Origin: Amycolatopsis sp. FBCC-B4732
GTDB taxonomy: Bacteria; Actinomycetota; Actinomycetes; Mycobacteriales; Pseudonocardiaceae
Reading direction: 5' to 3'
Length of the DNA stretch: 64,000 nt
Assembly (NCBI RefSeq): GCF_023008405.1
Contig: NZ_CP095376.1
Location: forward strand, 7,482,501 to 7,546,500
Shown: piece after piece, positions 38,274 through 48,992 of the stretch
Layout: the number at the start of each line of letters is the position of its first letter
Numbering within the stretch: position 1 is the first letter of the stretch
Notes under the pieces: model-generated
What the model saw: only the letters and a program-made list of their open reading frames with translations
Told to the model about the DNA's origin: nothing
The model's database searches: none
Made by a program: the position numbers and the translations under genes

Positions 38274-38302
38274 TCAGCGCTTGTTCTTGCCGGTGCGGCG
38301 GC
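38274..38302 (-). other. C-terminal basic end of rplB
   Basis: The last codons of L2 encode RRRTGKNKR, the basic tail that reaches the peptidyl-transferase region. Listed only to mark the exact operon junction: 17 bases separate it from rpsS. Confidence 0.6.
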
Positions 38303-39110
38303 GGCGGACGATGAGGGCGTCGCTCGGCTTGCGCCGGCGCGTACGACCCTCGGGCTTGCCGTTCGGGTTGACCGGGTGGCGACCACCGGAGGTCTTACCC
38401 TCACCACCACCGTGCGGGTGGTCGACCGGGTTCATGACGACACCGCGGACCGTGGGGCGCTTGCCGCGCCAGCGGTTGCGGCCGGCCTTGCCCCAGTTGA
38501 TGTTGGCGTGCTCGGAGTTGCCGACCTCGCCGACCGTGGCGCGGTTGCGCACGTCCACGTTGCGGATCTCGCCCGAGGGGAGACGCAGCTGGGCGTACGG
38601 ACCGTCCTTGGCGACGAGCTGCACCTTCGCGCCCGCGGACCGCGCCATCTTCGCGCCGCCACCGGGGCGGAGCTCGATCGCGTGGATCACGGTGCCGACC
38701 GGGATGTTGCGCAGCGGCAGGTTGTTGCCCGGCTTGATGTCGGCCCGGGGGCCGTTCTCGACGGTGTCGCCCTGCTTCAGCTTCTCCGGCGCGATGATGT
38801 AGCGCTTCTCGCCGTCGGCGTAGTGCAGCAGCGCGATGCGAGCCGACCGGTTGGGGTCGTACTCGATGTGCGCGACCTTGGCGGGGATGCCGTCCTTGTC
38901 GTTGCGACGGAAGTCGATGACTCGGTACGCGCGCTTGTGGCCGCCACCCTTGTGCCGGGTGGTGATCTTGCCGGACGAGTTGCGACCGCCCGAACCGCTC
39001 AGCGGACGAAGCAGCGACTTCTCCGGGGTGGAGCGGGTGATCTCGGCGAAGTCCGAGACGCTCGAACCGCGACGACCCGGGGTCGTCGGCTTGTACTTGC
39101 GGATGCCCAT
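38274..39110 (-). CDS. rplB: 50S ribosomal protein L2
   Basis: L2 is needed for subunit joining and peptidyl transfer. The 278-residue product has [20 protein letters not shown] and the signature [21 protein letters not shown] with the essential His. Order rplW-rplB-rpsS is standard. Confidence 0.98.
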   Translation of the reverse strand: MGIRKYKPTTPGRRGSSVSDFAEITRSTPEKSLLRPLSGSGGRNSSGKITTRHKGGGHKRAYRVIDFRRNDKDGIPAKVAHIEYDPNRSARIALLHYADGEKRYIIAPEKLKQGDTVENGPRADIKPGNNLPLRNIPVGTVIHAIELRPGGGAKMARSAGAKVQLVAKDGPYAQLRLPSGEIRNVDVRNRATVGEVGNSEHANINWGKAGRNRWRGKRPTVRGVVMNPVDHPHGGGEGKTSGGRHPVNPNGKPEGRTRRRKPSDALIVRRRRTGKNKR

Positions 39111-39125
39111 TGTCAGCTCAGTCCT

Positions 39126-39437
39126 TTACGCGGTGGGTCCGCCGAAGATCTCGATCGCCTTGCTCTCGGGCGAAAGAGTCACGATGGCGCGCTTGGTGTC
39201 CTTGCGCTTGCCGAAGCCCGCGCGAGTCCGCTTCCGCTTGCCCTGACGGTTGGCCGTGTTGACGCTGACCACCTTGACGCCGAACACCTTCTCGACCGCG
39301 ATCTTGATCTGGGTCTTGTTGGCGTCCGGGCGGACGATGAACGTGTACTTGTGGTCCTCGAGCAGCCCGTAGGACTTCTCGGAGATGACCGGCGCGAGCA
39401 GGATGTCGCGGGGGTCCGGAATGGCGACCGAACTCAC
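39126..39437 (-). CDS. rplW: 50S ribosomal protein L23
   Basis: L23 lies at the tunnel exit and docks trigger factor. The 103-residue product has [20 protein letters not shown] and [21 protein letters not shown]. Overlaps rplD by 4 bases. Confidence 0.97.
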   Translation of the reverse strand: MSSVAIPDPRDILLAPVISEKSYGLLEDHKYTFIVRPDANKTQIKIAVEKVFGVKVVSVNTANRQGKRKRTRAGFGKRKDTKRAIVTLSPESKAIEIFGGPTA

Positions 39438-40123
39438 TTCTCGTCACTCCCTTCCGTGACCTCGCCCGACCGCGCGGAAGCCTTGACGGTCTTGCCGCGG
39501 GCGGGGCCGGCGACGAACACGTCGTACGCGGCCTTGGTGAACACGACGTCGTCGTTGACCAGCACGTCGTAGGTGTTGAGCTGGTCGGCCCAGAGGATGT
39601 GCACCTCGGGCAGGTTCCGCAGCGAAACCCAGCTCAGCTCGTCGTCCCGGTGCAGCACCACGAGCACGCGCTTCGCGGCCGTGACGGCGGCGAGGGCGGA
39701 CTTGGCGGCCTTGGTGTTCGGCTTCTCGCCGGTCACCAGTTCGGTCACGACGTGCAGCTGGCCGGCGCGGGCCCGGTCGGAGAGAGCGCCACGCAGAGCG
39801 GCGGCCTTCATCTTCTTCGGGGTGCGCTGGGAGTAGTCACGCGGCGTGGGGCCGTGGACGACACCACCGCCGACGAACTGCGGCGCGCGGGTCGAACCCT
39901 GGCGGGCACGGCCGGTGCCCTTCTGCCGGTACGGCTTCTTGCCGCCACCGGAGACCTCACCACGGGTCTTCGTGTCGTGCGTGCCCTGGCGCGCGGCGGC
40001 CTGCTGGGCCACCACCACCTGGTGCATCAGCGCGACATTGGCCTGCACGTCGAAGATCTCCTCGGGGAGGTCCACGGTGCCGTCGGCTTTACCGGCCGGG
40101 GTCTTCAGCTCGACGCTTGTCAT
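39434..40123 (-). CDS. rplD: 50S ribosomal protein L4
   Basis: L4 lines the exit tunnel; in E. coli it also represses the S10 operon. The 229-residue product has [20 protein letters not shown], the tunnel loop [20 protein letters not shown] and the domain [22 protein letters not shown] overlaps at both ends. Confidence 0.97.
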   Translation of the reverse strand: MTSVELKTPAGKADGTVDLPEEIFDVQANVALMHQVVVAQQAAARQGTHDTKTRGEVSGGGKKPYRQKGTGRARQGSTRAPQFVGGGVVHGPTPRDYSQRTPKKMKAAALRGALSDRARAGQLHVVTELVTGEKPNTKAAKSALAAVTAAKRVLVVLHRDDELSWVSLRNLPEVHILWADQLNTYDVLVNDDVVFTKAAYDVFVAGPARGKTVKASARSGEVTEGSDEK

Positions 40124-40776
40124 TCGGAGTTACCACCCTTCGCGGCGCTGCGCACGAACAGCAGGCCGCCCTTGGGACCGGGCACGGCGCCCTTGATCAG
40201 CAGCAGGCCGTCCTCGGCACGCACGGCGTGCACGGTCAGGTTCTGCGTGGTGACCCGGTCGTTGCCCATCCGGCCTGCCATGCGCAGGCCCTTGAAGACG
40301 CGGCCGGGGGTGGCGCAACCACCGATCGAACCCGGCTTGCGGTGCACGGCCTGGGCACCGTGGCTCGCGCCCTGGCCCTTGAAACCGTGGCGCTTCATGA
40401 CGCCCGCGTAGCCCTTGCCCTTGCTGGTCCCGGTCACGTCGACCTCGACGCCGGCGGCGAACACCTCGGCGGTGATCTCCTGGCCGACCTCGTAGGTCTC
40501 GGCGTCCGTGGTGCGCAGCTCGGCGAGGAACCGGCGCGGCGTCACGCCCGCCTTGTCGAAGTGGCCGGTGCGCGGCTTGTTCACCTTGCGCGGGTCGACC
40601 GCGCCGAACGCCAGCTGCACGGCCCCGTAGCCGTCCTTGTCCTGCGTCCGAACCTGGGTGACCACGTTCGGACCGGCCTTCACGACGGTGACCGGGACAA
40701 CCCGGTTCTGTTCGTCGAAGACCTGGGTCATGCCGAGCTTGGTGCCCAGGATGCCCTTCATCTGCCTGTCAGACAT
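40120..40776 (-). CDS. rplC: 50S ribosomal protein L3
   Basis: L3 starts 50S assembly and reaches the peptidyl-transferase centre. The 218-residue product has [20 protein letters not shown] and [20 protein letters not shown]. 34 bases after rpsJ; overlaps rplD. Confidence 0.97.
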   Translation of the reverse strand: MSDRQMKGILGTKLGMTQVFDEQNRVVPVTVVKAGPNVVTQVRTQDKDGYGAVQLAFGAVDPRKVNKPRTGHFDKAGVTPRRFLAELRTTDAETYEVGQEITAEVFAAGVEVDVTGTSKGKGYAGVMKRHGFKGQGASHGAQAVHRKPGSIGGCATPGRVFKGLRMAGRMGNDRVTTQNLTVHAVRAEDGLLLIKGAVPGPKGGLLFVRSAAKGGNSE

Positions 40777-40810
40777 GAGTCTCTTACTCTCCGCCGCTCG
40801 CCCGCCGCTA

Positions 40811-41116
40811 CTACTGGATGTTGACGTCGACGCTCGCCGGCAGGTCGATGCGCATGAGCGCGTCGACCGTCTTCGGCGTCGGGTCGAGGATGTCGATCAG
40901 ACGCTTGTGCGTGCGCATCTCGAAGTGCTCGCGCGAGTCCTTGTACTTGTGCGGCGAGCGGATGACGCAGTAAACGTTCTTCTCGGTGGGCAGCGGCACC
41001 GGCCCGACAACACGGGCGCCGGTGCGCGTGACCGTCTCCACGATCTTGCGCGCCGAGGTGTCGATCGCCTCGTGGTCGTAGGCCTTGAGCCGGATGCGGA
41101 TCTTCTGTCCCGCCAT
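40811..41116 (-). CDS. rpsJ: 30S ribosomal protein S10
   Basis: S10 is in the 30S head and also acts as NusE in antitermination. The 101-residue product has [20 protein letters not shown] and [20 protein letters not shown]. It heads the S10 run after a 370-base leader and promoter region with a candidate promoter at 41303-41330. Confidence 0.98.
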   Translation of the reverse strand: MAGQKIRIRLKAYDHEAIDTSARKIVETVTRTGARVVGPVPLPTEKNVYCVIRSPHKYKDSREHFEMRTHKRLIDILDPTPKTVDALMRIDLPASVDVNIQ

Positions 41117-41223
41117 GGTGGCTGCTCGTTCCTTGTCGTCTCGTGCCGCTATCTCACAAACCCCGCCCGGATGTCGCCACCCTGGCTGGGTTTCCGCAGT
41201 TCAACGGCCCTGTCCCCGGTCCA

Positions 41224-41247
41224 CGCGGTCGGGCGTGTCGCGCCCGA
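41224..41247 (-). promoter_or_regulatory. Leader hairpin element, rpsJ copy
   Basis: In the mRNA sense, GTCGGGC-GCGACAC-GCCCGAC is a 7-bp perfect stem, continuing as CGCG. The 17 bases CGACACGCCCGACCGCG are identical in the rpsL leader at 45932-45948. It lies about 110 bases before the rpsJ start. Confidence 0.6.
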
Positions 41248-41302
41248 CGCACAGACGGATCCCGCGGGATCGTCGTCTTGCCTGGTCTTCCTCAACGTGA
41301 GG

Positions 41303-41330
41303 AGGCTATGAGCCGGCTGCCTTTTTGCAA
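41303..41330 (-). promoter_or_regulatory. Candidate promoter of the S10 operon
   Basis: TTGCAA (41325-41330) and TAGCCT (41303-41308) are separated by 16 bases on the minus strand, a plausible housekeeping-sigma promoter that would start a leader of about 180 bases. Confidence 0.4.
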
Positions 41331-41488
41331 GAACGCCGTCTCACCGCCTTTGCCCGCTCGCCTACCCGAAGGAAGAGGCTCGGCGGACCGTGGCCACTCG
41401 CGCCAGGGCGGCCGGACCCTCGTGGAGAAAACTCCGACGTGGATCGGCCGCCCCAGGACGAGCAACCCGAATAGTGTCGCACACGTGA

Positions 41489-41537
41489 TTTGACGCCCCT
41501 GAGCCGGGGGTGTATTACCCCCGGCCGGGGCGTCGAA
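41489..41537 (-). terminator. Terminator after tuf
   Basis: GACGCCCC...CCGGGGGT and ACCCCCGG...GGGGCGTC pair as a long two-part stem around GTATT, ending at the tuf stop. It separates the str operon from the S10 promoter region. Confidence 0.85.
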
Positions 41538-42731
<1,194 letters not shown>

Positions 42732-42764
42732 TGGAATGTCCTCCTGGACTGATTTGCTTCGTGC

Positions 42765-42794
42765 TCAGCGGGCGGCGTGGCTGCCGCCCGCTGA
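42765..42794 (-). terminator. Hairpin between fusA and tuf
   Basis: TCAGCGGGCGGC and GCCGCCCGCTGA form a perfect 12-bp stem with loop GTGGCT in the 132-base gap. It may attenuate or protect ends so that tuf is expressed separately; there is no T-run. Confidence 0.55.
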
Positions 42795-42863
42795 ATGTTC
42801 CTTCGTCGGTGCTGCGGACGTTCAGGAGAGTCCCTTAATGCCCGCGAGCGCTGGGGGGAGGAG

Positions 42864-44963
42864 TTACTCCCCCGTCGCCTTCGCGATGATTTCCTTCGCG
42901 ACGTTCGCGGGAACCTCGGCGTAGGAGTCGAACAACATGGAGTAGTTCGCCCGGCCCTGGGTGCGGGACCGGAGGTCACCGACGTAGCCGAACATCTCCG
43001 ACAGCGGGACCAGCGCCTTCACGACGCGGATACCCGCCCGCTCCTCCATGGCCTGGATCTGACCACGACGGGAGTTGAGGTCACCGATGACGTCACCCAT
43101 GTAGTCCTCGGGCGTGGTCACCTCGACCGCCATCATCGGCTCCAGGATCACGGGTTGGGCCTTCTTCGCGGCTTCCTTCATCGCCATGGAACCGGCGATC
43201 TTGAACGCCATCTCCGAAGAGTCGACCTCGTGGTAGGCACCGTCCAACAGGGTGAACTTCAACCCGACGAGCGGGTAGCCGGCCAGGACGCCGTACTGCA
43301 TCGCGTCCTGGGCGCCGGCGTCCACCGACGGGATGTACTCCCGCGGCACGCGGCCACCGGACACCTTGTTGTCGAACTCGTAGAGCGCGCCGTCGGTGCG
43401 CTCGAGCGGCTCCAGCTTCACGATGACCTTCGCGAACTGGCCGGAACCACCGGTCTGCTTCTTGTGGACGTAGTCGAGCTTGTCGACCGTCTTCTTGATC
43501 GTCTCACGGTAGGCGACCTGCGGCTTGCCGATGTTCGCCTCGACCTTGTAGTCGGACTTCATCCGGTTCACCAGCACCTCGAGGTGCAGCTCGCCCATGC
43601 CCGCGATGATCGTCTGGCCGGTGTCCTCGTCCAGCTTGACCTGGAACGTCGGGTCCTCTTCGGCCAGCTTCTGGATCGCCAGGGACAGCTTCTCCTGGTC
43701 GGCCTTCGTCTTCGGTTCGATCGCGACCCGGATGACCGGCTCGGGGAACGTCATCGACTCCAGCACGATCGGGTTCTGCGGGTCCGCCAGGGTGTCACCC
43801 GTGGTGGTGTCCTTCAGCCCGATGACCGCGTAGATGTGGCCGACCTGGGCGTCGTCGACCGGGTTCTCCTTGTTGGAGTGCATCTGGAAGATCTTCCCGA
43901 TGCGCTCCTTGCGCTCCTTGGTCGCGTTGACGACCTGCGCCCCGGCGGCGACCTTGCCCGAGTAGACCCGGATGTAGGTCAGCTTGCCGAAGAACGGGTG
44001 CGCGGCGATCTTGAACGCGAGCGCGGCGAAAGGCTCGTCGACCGACGCCTTGCGGGACGCCACGGTCTCACCGTCGGGCAGCAGGCCCTCGACGGCCGGG
44101 ACGTCCAGCGGGGTCGGCAGGTAGTCGATGACCGCGTCGAGCATGGGCTGCACGCCCTTGTTCTTGAACGCGGAACCGGCCAGCACCGGGAAGACCTGGC
44201 TGCTGATGGTGAGCTTGCGGATGCCGGACTTGATCTCGGCTTCCGTGAGCTCCTCACCCTCGAGGAACTTCTCCATCAGCGCGTCGTCCGCCTCGGCGAC
44301 GGTCTCGACGAGCTTCTCGCGGTACTCCGCGGCCAGCTCGGCCAGCTCGGCGGGGATCTCCTCGACGGAGTAGTCCTCGCCCTTCTGGACCTCGCCGCGC
44401 CAGGTCAGCGCCTTCATGCGGACCAGGTCGACGACGCCTTCGAAGTCGTTCTCGGCGCCGATCGGCAGCTGGATGACCAGCGGCCGGACACCGAGGCGCT
44501 CGACGATGGTCTTCACGGTGTAGTAGAAGTCCGCACCGAGCTTGTCCATCTTGTTGACGAAGCAGATGCGCGGGACGTCGTACTTGTCCGCCTGCCGCCA
44601 GACCTGCTCGGACTGCGGCTCGACGCCTTCCTTGCCGTCGAAGACGGCGACCGCACCGTCGAGCACCCGGAGGTTGCGCTCCACCTCGACGGTGAAGTCG
44701 ACGTGGCCCGGGGTGTCGATGATGTTGATCTGGTGGTCGTCCCAGAAGGTGGTGGTCGCAGCCGAGGTGATGGTGATGCCCCGCTTCTGCTCCTCCTCCA
44801 TCCAGTCCATGGTGGCGGCGCCGTCGTGGACTTCACCGATCTTGTAGTTGACCCCGGTGTAGAACAGGATCCGCTCGGTGGTGGTCGTCTTGCCGGCGTC
44901 GATGTGGGCCATGATGCCGATGTTGCGGACCTTGTTCAGGTCGGTCAGCACTTCACGTGCCAC
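42864..44963 (-). CDS. fusA: Elongation factor G
   Basis: EF-G drives translocation. The 699-residue product has [27 protein letters not shown] and NKMDKLGAD, plus domains II-V to the C-terminus ([20 protein letters not shown]). ATG 44963 ([20 protein letters not shown]). Confidence 0.98.
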   Translation of the reverse strand: MAREVLTDLNKVRNIGIMAHIDAGKTTTTERILFYTGVNYKIGEVHDGAATMDWMEEEQKRGITITSAATTTFWDDHQINIIDTPGHVDFTVEVERNLRVLDGAVAVFDGKEGVEPQSEQVWRQADKYDVPRICFVNKMDKLGADFYYTVKTIVERLGVRPLVIQLPIGAENDFEGVVDLVRMKALTWRGEVQKGEDYSVEEIPAELAELAAEYREKLVETVAEADDALMEKFLEGEELTEAEIKSGIRKLTISSQVFPVLAGSAFKNKGVQPMLDAVIDYLPTPLDVPAVEGLLPDGETVASRKASVDEPFAALAFKIAAHPFFGKLTYIRVYSGKVAAGAQVVNATKERKERIGKIFQMHSNKENPVDDAQVGHIYAVIGLKDTTTGDTLADPQNPIVLESMTFPEPVIRVAIEPKTKADQEKLSLAIQKLAEEDPTFQVKLDEDTGQTIIAGMGELHLEVLVNRMKSDYKVEANIGKPQVAYRETIKKTVDKLDYVHKKQTGGSGQFAKVIVKLEPLERTDGALYEFDNKVSGGRVPREYIPSVDAGAQDAMQYGVLAGYPLVGLKFTLLDGAYHEVDSSEMAFKIAGSMAMKEAAKKAQPVILEPMMAVEVTTPEDYMGDVIGDLNSRRGQIQAMEERAGIRVVKALVPLSEMFGYVGDLRSRTQGRANYSMLFDSYAEVPANVAKEIIAKATGE

Positions 44964-45037
44964 GAGAGTGTTCCCCTGTTCTCAAGCTTGGGGCCCGGCA
45001 TGGCTGGCCCAGAAGACGGGCGGCGATGCCGAACTAC

Positions 45038-45508
45038 TTACCAGCGGTAGTGCGCGAAGGCCCGGTTGGACTCGGCCATCTTGTGCGTGTCCTCGCGACG
45101 CTTCACGGAGGCACCGAGGCCGTTGGAAGCGTCCAGGAGCTCGTTCTGCAGGCGCTCGATCATCGTCTTCTCGCGGCGAGCCTGCGAGAAGGAGACCAGC
45201 CAGCGCAGCGCCAGGGTGGTGGAGCGGCCCGGCTTGACCTCGATCGGCACCTGGTAGGTGGCGCCACCGACGCGGCGGCTCTTCACCTCGATGGTGGGCT
45301 TCACGTTGTCGAGGGCGCGCTTCAGCGTGACGACGGGGTCGGTACCCGTCTTCTCGCGAGCGCCTTCGAGCGCGCCGTAGACGATGCGCTCGGCCAGGGA
45401 CCGCTTCCCGTCCTTCAGCACCTTGTTCACCAGCTGGGTGACCAGCGGGGAGGCGTAGACGGGGTCGGAGATCAGCGGCCGCTTCGGGGCCGGACCCTTG
45501 CGGGGCAT
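45038..45508 (-). CDS. rpsG: 30S ribosomal protein S7
   Basis: S7 assembles the 30S head. The 156-residue product has [20 protein letters not shown] and the end FSQARREKT...AFAHYRW. The start shares an A with the rpsL TAA (TAATG). Confidence 0.98.
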   Translation of the reverse strand: MPRKGPAPKRPLISDPVYASPLVTQLVNKVLKDGKRSLAERIVYGALEGAREKTGTDPVVTLKRALDNVKPTIEVKSRRVGGATYQVPIEVKPGRSTTLALRWLVSFSQARREKTMIERLQNELLDASNGLGASVKRREDTHKMAESNRAFAHYRW

Positions 45509-45882
45509 TAGCTCTTCTCCTTCTTCGCGCCGTACCGGCTGCGCGCCTGCTTGCGGTTCTTGACACCCTGCGTGTCGAGCGAACCGCGGATGATCTTGTA
45601 ACGGACACCCGGAAGGTCCTTCACACGACCACCGCGCACGAGCACCATCGAGTGCTCCTGCAGGTTGTGGCCCTCACCGGGGATGTAGGCGGTGACCTCG
45701 ATGCCGCTGGTCAGCTTCACACGCGCGACCTTGCGCAGCGCCGAGTTCGGCTTCTTGGGGGTGGTCGTGTACACGCGGGTGCACACGCCGCGCCGCTGCG
45801 GGCTCCCCTTGAGGGCCGCGGTCTTCTGCTTGGCAGCCTTGTCCTGGCGGCCCTTGCGGACCAGCTGCTGGATCGTGGGCAA
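45508..45882 (-). CDS. rpsL: 30S ribosomal protein S12, TTG start
   Basis: S12 controls decoding accuracy. The 124-residue product has [13 protein letters not shown] (Lys43 region) and [14 protein letters not shown] (Lys88 region), both with the residues of streptomycin-sensitive strains. TTG 45882 is chosen for the exact family length, with AGGAAG 8 bases upstream; the frame is open further up. Confidence 0.97.
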   Translation of the reverse strand: MPTIQQLVRKGRQDKAAKQKTAALKGSPQRRGVCTRVYTTTPKKPNSALRKVARVKLTSGIEVTAYIPGEGHNLQEHSMVLVRGGRVKDLPGVRYKIIRGSLDTQGVKNRKQARSRYGAKKEKS

Positions 45883-45931
45883 TGGACCAGCTTCCTGTCG
45901 TGATCTGCTTCTTCGTGTCTTCACCGGCCCC

Positions 45932-45955
45932 CGCGGTCGGGCGTGTCGGCCCGCG
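45932..45955 (-). promoter_or_regulatory. Leader hairpin element, rpsL copy
   Basis: In the mRNA sense CGGGC-CGACAC-GCCCG forms a 5-bp stem and continues into CGACCGCG, identical over 17 bases to the rpsJ leader. It lies 50 bases before the rpsL start. Confidence 0.6.
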
Positions 45956-46487
45956 TCACGGTCTGACGACCGGTAACTTCCCGGAGGGATTTCCGTCGGA
46001 ACCCCGACCTGCCGAAGCCGGTGACCGGGTGCCTGAGCACCCCGCCCATGCCGCACGGCACGCGGAGCGGCCCGACGCATGCCGGGCACGGTCTCCAAAG
46101 ATACCCGCCCGGATCCGGACGGAGCGCGGCGGGGGGTCTGAAGGTCGGCGAACGTTCAGCCTACCTCTCGGCACCGCCCGGCCGGGGGATGTTCCGGAGT
46201 CCGGTCACCCCGGTGTGGCGCCGCACTTCCCGGCACGCGCTTCTCCCGCCGACAGTGTTCTCAACGCGTGTGACCCCCGGGATGTTCCAGGGGCCGCGCG
46301 GACGGGCGCTCCCCCTCCCGCGGCGCTCCGGCCCCGGCCACGACGCGGGCGCCGGCGGTCGTGCCGCTCCCGGTTCCCGGCGATGCGGCACCGCGCCGGC
46401 CGCGTCCGGGCCACGAACCGCCTCCTCGGCGGTCGCTACCCGGACCACTCCGCGACCGGCGCCCGGAGCTCGCCCTTCGTCCGGCGA

Positions 46488-46538
46488 CGTGAACGACCCG
46501 TTCACGTCGCCGGACGAGGTGAACGAGTCGTTCACGGC
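46488..46538. repeat. Pair of GTGAACGA-TCGTTCAC palindromic elements
   Basis: CGTGAACGACCCGTTCACG and GGTGAACGAGTCGTTCAC are separated by TCGCCGGACGA. Together with the cluster at 13163-13301 they make five copies in this window. Confidence 0.8.
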
Positions 46539-46571
46539 ACCGCGGGCGGCTCGGTCCGGGCGCGCGGTGCG

Positions 46572-46727
46572 TCAGTCCTCGTCGGGCTTCGCGTGGTCCG
46601 GCTTGCCCGGGTTCGGGTCCCGCGAGAGGTCGATCAGCGGGTGCACCCCCGCCCCCTCGGGTGCCGCGTGGCTCCCGGTCGACTTCGGCTCCTCGTCGGG
46701 CCGGCCGGCCCCTTCGGTGCTGGTCAT
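46572..46727 (-). CDS. Small acidic-and-basic 51-residue protein
   Basis: ATG 46727 has a perfect AGGAG 6 bases upstream and the ORF ends with TGA 46572. The product (MTSTEGAGRPDEEPKSTGSH at the start, ending KPDHAKPDED) is hydrophilic, rich in Pro, Asp, Glu and Gly, and probably disordered. Third positions are almost all G or C, as in neighbouring genes. It has no signal, Cys or membrane segment. It lies divergent to the T7SS-like cassette. The family is unknown to me. Confidence 0.65.
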   Translation of the reverse strand: MTSTEGAGRPDEEPKSTGSHAAPEGAGVHPLIDLSRDPNPGKPDHAKPDED

Positions 46728-46883
46728 CACACACTCCTAGCGTTCATCCCTGCTTCCCCTTGCGGCCGGAAACCTACCCATTACCCGACCGGGTGACGCA
46801 GTGGGATCGGATCGGCCGTTCCGTGCGTCACACCGCCACCGAAGGGCCACGATGAGTGGACAGGCGATCGGAGGGACGAGGGC

Positions 46884-47447
46884 ATGGCGGCCGAGTTCGA
46901 CCGACTGGTGACCGAGTTCGAGCGGTTCCAGTCGAGCATCCGGGACGTCGACGACCGGTTCGCCGGTCTCGGCGCGATGCAGCAGGAGCTGTCGGAACTC
47001 CAGGCGAGCGCGTCGTCGCCGGACGGCGGGGTGACCGTCGTCACCGGGCCGGGTGGTGCGGTCCTGGACGTCAAGTTCACCGACGCCGCGCTGGCGAAGG
47101 GGCCGCAGGCGCTGTCCGCGGCCCTGATGGCGACGCTGCGGGAAGCCGTCGGCGAGGCGGCCCGGCGGCAGGCGGTGCTCGTCCAGGAGCACCTCGGCGA
47201 CGAGCTCGGCCTGGTCGACCAGGTCCTGGAGACGCAGGCCGAGGCGTTCGGAACCACCGTCGAAGAAATGCGGTCGAAGCTGGCGGAAGGGACGCCGTCG
47301 CGGGAGCGGCCGTCCGCGCCGGAGGACTTCTCCGAGGAGCGGGTGCTGCGCCAGGCCGGCGACGCCCCGCCGCCACCGGCACCGCCTGCGAGCGGCGGTA
47401 CCGCGGGCGAGTCGTTCCTGCGGAACCTGTTCGACGAGGAGGACTGA
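46884..47447 (+). CDS. YbaB/EbfC-like protein heading a T7SS-associated cassette
   Basis: The product has 187 residues. An N-terminal helix (FDRLVTEFERFQSSIRDVDDRF) leads to a YbaB/EbfC-type core: strands GGVTVVTGPGGAVLDVKFTD and a long helix with a repeated LREAVGEAARRQ. The C-terminal 50 residues are Pro/Glu-rich. In actinobacteria such proteins often precede WXG100-type genes; DNA binding is known for the true EbfC family, while here a chaperone-like role is equally possible. GGAGGG precedes ATG 46884. The stop overlaps the next gene as TGATG. Confidence 0.7.
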   Translation: MAAEFDRLVTEFERFQSSIRDVDDRFAGLGAMQQELSELQASASSPDGGVTVVTGPGGAVLDVKFTDAALAKGPQALSAALMATLREAVGEAARRQAVLVQEHLGDELGLVDQVLETQAEAFGTTVEEMRSKLAEGTPSRERPSAPEDFSEERVLRQAGDAPPPPAPPASGGTAGESFLRNLFDEED

Positions 47448-47788
47448 TGCCCGACGGGACCGGCGGCTACCAGGTCGAGGTCGACGCGCTGCACAAGTAC
47501 GTCGGTGTGCTCGGCCAGTACAAGGACCAGGGCGCGAAGTTCACCGAGAAGGTCGGGCAGTCCGACGTCGGCGACAAGTCGTGGGGCGTGGTCGGCCTGT
47601 TCACCAAGCACGGGTACGACGAAACGCTGCGGGAGCTGCGCGACCTGCTGGCCTCGATGGCCGAGGGCCTGACCTCGGCGCAGGGCAAGTTCACCGACGC
47701 GGCGAACGTCTACCAGGGCACCGAAGACGACCACAAGGCCTTCTTCGGGCAGGTCGAGGTCCTGCTCGACGGCCCGAAGAAGCCCTGA
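47447..47788 (+). CDS. EspC-like type VII secretion target
   Basis: The product is 113 residues and helical. The pattern YQVEVDALHKYVGVLGQYKDQ, a turn with SWGVVG and a long helix ending AANVYQGTEDDH matches the EspC/DUF2580-like family of T7SS substrates; YQGTE fits YxxxD/E. TGATG coupling to the upstream gene; the next gene starts 13 bases later. Confidence 0.75.
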   Translation: MPDGTGGYQVEVDALHKYVGVLGQYKDQGAKFTEKVGQSDVGDKSWGVVGLFTKHGYDETLRELRDLLASMAEGLTSAQGKFTDAANVYQGTEDDHKAFFGQVEVLLDGPKKP

Positions 47789-47801
47789 GGGGGCCACGAC
47801 G

Positions 47802-48992
47802 ATGGCGGAGTTCCAGGACGTCGCGAGCGGCGTCAGCGTGAAGAGCGACGACCCGGGCACCGTGCTGGGGGTGAACGTCGACAACGCGGTCAAGGCGACG
47901 CCGTTCGTGGGCGGTGCCGTGACCGCCGGCAAGGACGTCGTCTCCGTGTACCAGGCGGTCACCGCGCCCCACCCCGACGGTGTCGACATCGCGCTCGGGG
48001 TGGCCTCGATCGCGACCGACACGACGTCGTTCATCCAGTCCAGCGCGAGCACCATCACCGACATCGCCACCGACCCGCTCGGCTGGCTCGTCGGGCAGGG
48101 GCTGAACTTCCTGATCAGCGCGGTCCAGCCGATCCAGGACGCGATCCACTTCGTCAGCGGCGACGGGCCCGCGCTCGCCACCGCGGCCGGCAACTTCGGC
48201 GCCATCGCCACCGGGCTGGACGAGCTGGCGAAGAACTTCGCCGCGGTCGCCGACACGTCGCTGGCGGGCTGGAAGGGCGACGCCGGCGACGCGGCGCGAA
48301 GGTCGCTCGGCGAGTTCGCCCACGGCATCGGCGGCGTCTCCGCGAAGTCCGGCGACATGGCGCAGATGCTGCAGCTGAGCAGCATGCTGATGAGCTTCGT
48401 CGAGGACCTGATCAAGGCGATCCTCACCGAGCTGGTCACCTGGCTGATCATGATCTGGATCCCGGCGCTCGCGGCCGCGGTGCCCACCTGCGGGGCGTCG
48501 GTGGCCACCGCGGGCACGGCGTCGGAGGTCAAGCTCGGCACGACCGCCGCGAAGACGACGAAGAAGGTCTCGAAGGTCCGCGAGCTGCTGCAGAAGATCC
48601 TCGAGTGGCTGCAGAAGATGAAGGCCAAGCTGGCCGCCACGAAGCTGGGCAAGGTGTTCGCCGACGGCAAGACCGCGGAGAAGCTCGCGGAGATCGCCGA
48701 AGGCAACGCGGGCAAGAGCATGGTCGACAAGCTCAAGGGCGCCGAAGGCATGATCGGCAAGCGGGCCGGCGAGAACGCGCTGTCCGAGATCGCGAAGAAG
48801 GGCGGCGAAGCCGCGGCCAAGGGCGTCTTCGGGTTCAACCCAGCCAACCCCGGCGACAACCCGGCCAAGACGCTGAACGACCACCTCGGCAAGCTCAACA
48901 GCCACGTCAAGAACGCCAAGAAGGCGAGCGACCACGGCGAGACCGGCCGGACCCAATCCGACGACGAGACGCGCGAGGACCTGGACTTCTGA
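47802..48992 (+). CDS. Putative T7SS effector with WXG-like head
   Basis: The product has 396 residues. The first 130 are Gly/Ala/Val-rich with hydrophobic stretches. WKG (DTSLAGWKGDAGDAARR) near residue 155 sits in a WXG100-like helical domain (about 125-200). A strong hydrophobic segment (LITELVTWLIMIWIPALAAAVP-like, about 205-225) follows. The C-terminal 170 residues are Lys/Ala-rich and helical, without a recognisable enzyme motif, and end in an acidic tail. It could be a membrane-active effector or a structural substrate. The stop overlaps the next gene (TGATG). Confidence 0.6.
   Translation: MAEFQDVASGVSVKSDDPGTVLGVNVDNAVKATPFVGGAVTAGKDVVSVYQAVTAPHPDGVDIALGVASIATDTTSFIQSSASTITDIATDPLGWLVGQGLNFLISAVQPIQDAIHFVSGDGPALATAAGNFGAIATGLDELAKNFAAVADTSLAGWKGDAGDAARRSLGEFAHGIGGVSAKSGDMAQMLQLSSMLMSFVEDLIKAILTELVTWLIMIWIPALAAAVPTCGASVATAGTASEVKLGTTAAKTTKKVSKVRELLQKILEWLQKMKAKLAATKLGKVFADGKTAEKLAEIAEGNAGKSMVDKLKGAEGMIGKRAGENALSEIAKKGGEAAAKGVFGFNPANPGDNPAKTLNDHLGKLNSHVKNAKKASDHGETGRTQSDDETREDLDF

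Larger units (their letters stand above)
41117..41485. other. S10 operon leader and promoter region
   Basis: There is no supportable gene. On the minus strand a candidate TTGCAA-16-TAGCCT promoter (41303-41330) is followed by an untranslated leader of about 180 bases. The leader contains the CGACACGCCCGACCGCG element (41224-41240), also present in the rpsL leader. Confidence 0.6.
45883..46571. other. str operon leader and repeat-bearing spacer
   Basis: There is no convincing gene in these 690 bases. Nearest rpsL is a copy of the leader element (45932-45948). Further out is a GC-rich stretch without clear promoter boxes, then two GTGAACGA/TCGTTCAC palindromes (46488-46538) close to the stop of the small gene at 46572. 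The 124-codon minus-strand ORF across the repeats is judged spurious. Confidence 0.55.

Noticed and set aside
38250..39572. 440-codon plus-strand ORF opposite rplB-rplW-rplD
   Set aside because: It is the mirror of highly conserved ribosomal genes; long antisense frames are expected at this GC content.
41308..41493. Plus-strand ORF (MSRLPFCKNAV...) with GAGGAGG just before the ATG, in the rpsJ-tuf gap
   Set aside because: The ribosome-like site is only 2 bases from the ATG, codon use is unlike neighbouring genes, and it lies antisense to the S10 promoter and leader and runs into the tuf terminator.
46161..46535. 124-codon minus-strand ORF upstream of rpsL
   Set aside because: It begins inside the palindromic repeats (they read as NDSFT/NGSFT), has no ribosome site and lacks the coding G/C pattern further in.
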